From NCBI GenBank assembly GCA_902465755.1, contig CABQOK010000071.1:1-7049 (forward strand): 7,049 nucleotides of DNA, given 5' to 3'. Both the position numbers and the translations under genes were made by a program. Within the stretch, counting starts at the first letter, position 1; every line of letters starts with the position of its first letter. The DNA comes from an uncultured Anaerococcus sp. Lineage in GTDB: Bacteria; Bacillota; Clostridia; Tissierellales; Peptoniphilaceae. Below, one piece after another: positions 6,307 through 7,049 of this stretch. Under the pieces are notes generated by a model. It did not search any database, had not been told where the DNA came from, and was given only the letters and a program-made list of their open reading frames with translations.

Positions 6307-6825
6307 ATGGATTTAAAATCAAAAATTAGAGTGATAGAAGACTACCCAACAGAAGGAATTTCTTTTAAAGATATTACAACACTACTTAGAGATAAGGATG
6401 CCTTTAAGGAAACAATAAATCAGCTTGAAGATCATCTTAAGGACTAAGATTTCGACTATATTGCAGGTATTGAATCGAGAGGACTAATATTTGGAGCTCC
6501 TCTTGCTGATAGGCTTTCTAAGGGATTCATTCCAATTAGAAAACCTGGAAAGCTTCCGGGAGAAATCGAAAAAGTTTCTTATGAATTAGAATACGGTTCC
6601 AATGAATTAGAAATGCACAAAGATGCACTAGAAGAAGGCGAAAAAGTTGTCATCTTGGATGATTTGATTGCAACAGGAGGATCTGCTAAGGCTGCAGCAA
6701 AGCTAGTCGAAGCTGTAGGTGGTAAGGTAGTTTGCTTCGAGTTTTTAATAGAACTTACTGAACTAAAAGGAAGAGATTACTTAAAAGATTACGATGTAAT
6801 TTCATTAATAAAATATGATCATTAA
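6307..6825 (+). pseudogene. apt: Adenine phosphoribosyltransferase gene with in-frame TAA at codon 47
   Basis: This reading frame encodes adenine phosphoribosyltransferase, which converts adenine plus PRPP to AMP in purine salvage in the cytoplasm. It spans 172 codons, the usual family length, with GGAGG five bases before the ATG. One in-frame TAA (6445-6447, codon 47) interrupts it. Upstream of the stop are [17 protein letters not shown] (13-29) and downstream DYIAGIESRGLIFGAPLA, IPIRKPGKLPGE and the PRPP-binding motif VVILDDLIATGGSAKAAAKL, all in the same frame with no deletion. AAA, CAA or GAA would each become TAA by one substitution. No start codon with a ribosome-binding site follows the stop closely. 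The next in-frame ATG (6613) would give only a 70-residue piece holding the PRPP loop but not the adenine-binding part. It is either a recent nonsense mutation or a sequence error; otherwise the gene would be intact. Confidence 0.9.
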
Positions 6826-6834
6826 AGATACGGG

Positions 6835-6863
6835 TTCCCTAGATAATAGGGAATTCTTTTTTT
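6835..6863 (+). terminator. Rho-independent terminator after apt
   Basis: TTCCCTA (6835-6841) and TAGGGAA (6847-6853) form a perfect 7-bp stem with a GATAA loop, followed by TTC and seven Ts (6857-6863). It starts 10 bases after the apt stop codon and separates the LCP-apt unit from the J-domain gene. Confidence 0.9.
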
Positions 6864-6882
6864 GAAAATTAGTTAATATATC

Positions 6883-6910
6883 TTGAAATAAATAAATGAC
6901 CTAGTATAAT
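6883..6910 (+). promoter_or_regulatory. Sigma-A type promoter of the J-domain gene
   Basis: TTGAAA (6883-6888) and a perfect TATAAT (6905-6910) are 16 bases apart. The expected transcription start is near 6916-6918, inside or just before the CtsR-like operator. The leader to the ATG at 6952 is about 35 bases. Confidence 0.75.
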
Positions 6911-6918
6911 TTTATTAA

Positions 6919-6935
6919 GGTCAGAGATGGTCAAA
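6919..6935 (+). promoter_or_regulatory. CtsR-type heat-shock operator
   Basis: GGTCAGA-GAT-GGTCAAA is a tandem heptad that matches the known CtsR operator (RGTCAAANANRGTCAAA) at every defined base except one (G for A in the first repeat), including the central A of the 3-base spacer. It begins about nine bases after the -10 box, over the expected transcription start, where a bound repressor would block transcription. Its position before a J-domain chaperone gene fits class III heat-shock control. CtsR itself is not in the window. Confidence 0.75.
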
Positions 6936-6951
6936 GAAGATGGAGGTAAAT

Positions 6952-7049
6952 ATGAAATATAGAGATTATTATGAAGTGTTGGGAGTTGACAAAAAGGCAA
7001 GTTCCAACGAAATAAAAAAAGCATACAGAAAATTAGCCAAGAAATATCA
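6952..7049 (+). CDS. J-domain chaperone (DnaJ/CbpA-like), N-terminal end (partial)
   Basis: This is the first 32 codons of a gene running off the window. The sequence [20 protein letters not shown] followed by [12 protein letters not shown] is helices I and II of a J-domain, the module that stimulates DnaK (Hsp70) ATPase. The diagnostic HPD tripeptide should follow immediately: the last two bases, CA, fit the His codon. GGAGG (6942-6946) lies five bases before the ATG. The N-terminus [12 protein letters not shown] looks more like the DnaJ-C-terminal-domain (CbpA-like) proteins than classical DnaJ, which usually begins with a few other residues before RDYYE. The zinc-finger region that would distinguish them is outside the window. 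A CtsR-like operator upstream suggests heat-shock control. Confidence 0.9.
   Translation, partial: MKYRDYYEVLGVDKKASSNEIKKAYRKLAKKY

Noticed and set aside
6445..6447. Recoding of the apt stop as selenocysteine or pyrrolysine, or a changed genetic code
   Set aside because: The codon is TAA, not TGA or TAG. TAA also ends scfA, the decarboxylase and apt itself in this window, so it acts as a normal stop.
6613..6825. A separate 70-residue gene starting at the internal ATG
   Set aside because: It is simply the 3' part of the apt frame; the sequence before that ATG lacks a good ribosome-binding site, and the fragment would lack the rest of the enzyme.
6864..6951. CIRCE (HrcA) operator before the J-domain gene
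   Set aside because: No TTAGCACTC-N9-GAGTGCTAA-like inverted repeat is present; the direct repeat found fits CtsR instead.

Overview
The window is visibly AT-rich (about two thirds A+T by eye), with strong Shine-Dalgarno sequences, sigma-A type promoters and classic hairpin/T-run terminators. It looks like an anaerobic low-GC Firmicute. A V-type ATPase operon, a SCIFF peptide with its radical SAM maturase, and a CtsR-type heat-shock operator together fit Clostridia/Tissierellia, perhaps an Anaerococcus/Peptoniphilus-like member. The genus is inference; there is no rRNA to settle it.

Layout. (1) 1-2270, plus strand: the 3' end of a V-type ATPase operon, with the tail of catalytic subunit A (ntpA), complete subunit B (ntpB) and complete subunit D (ntpD), tightly packed. 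It ends at a bidirectional terminator (2263-2296) that also serves the convergent gene on the other strand. (2) 2297-3939, minus strand: a RiPP cassette. A 49-residue six-cysteine SCIFF precursor (scfA, 3790-3939) is followed by its radical SAM/SPASM maturase (scfB, 2297-3679). A terminator hairpin and a second inverted repeat lie between them. The scfA promoter has a perfect -35 box inside the last codons of the gene upstream. (3) 3983-5320, minus strand: a PLP-dependent Orn/Lys/Arg decarboxylase-family protein, read in the same direction as scfA. (4) 5409-6266, plus strand: a LytR-CpsA-Psr cell-wall ligase, divergent from the decarboxylase. (5) 6307-6825, plus strand: a full-length adenine phosphoribosyltransferase gene (apt) interrupted by one in-frame TAA at codon 47, then a strong terminator. 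(6) 6952-end, plus strand: the start of a J-domain (DnaJ/CbpA-like) chaperone gene, with its own promoter and a near-perfect CtsR operator over the expected transcription start.

How the parts work together. ntpA, ntpB and ntpD encode parts of the same rotary ion pump. scfA and scfB form a substrate/enzyme pair that makes a thioether-crosslinked (ranthipeptide-type) peptide. The other genes are housekeeping or stress functions with no evident link. No transporter or protease dedicated to the peptide lies in the window.

The points most worth a second look are the broken apt gene, the SCIFF peptide with Gly at the position corresponding to the crosslinked Thr described for CteA, the terminator between scfA and scfB, and the CtsR operator. 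I see no wholly new system; the SCIFF cassette is the nearest to one and belongs to a known family.
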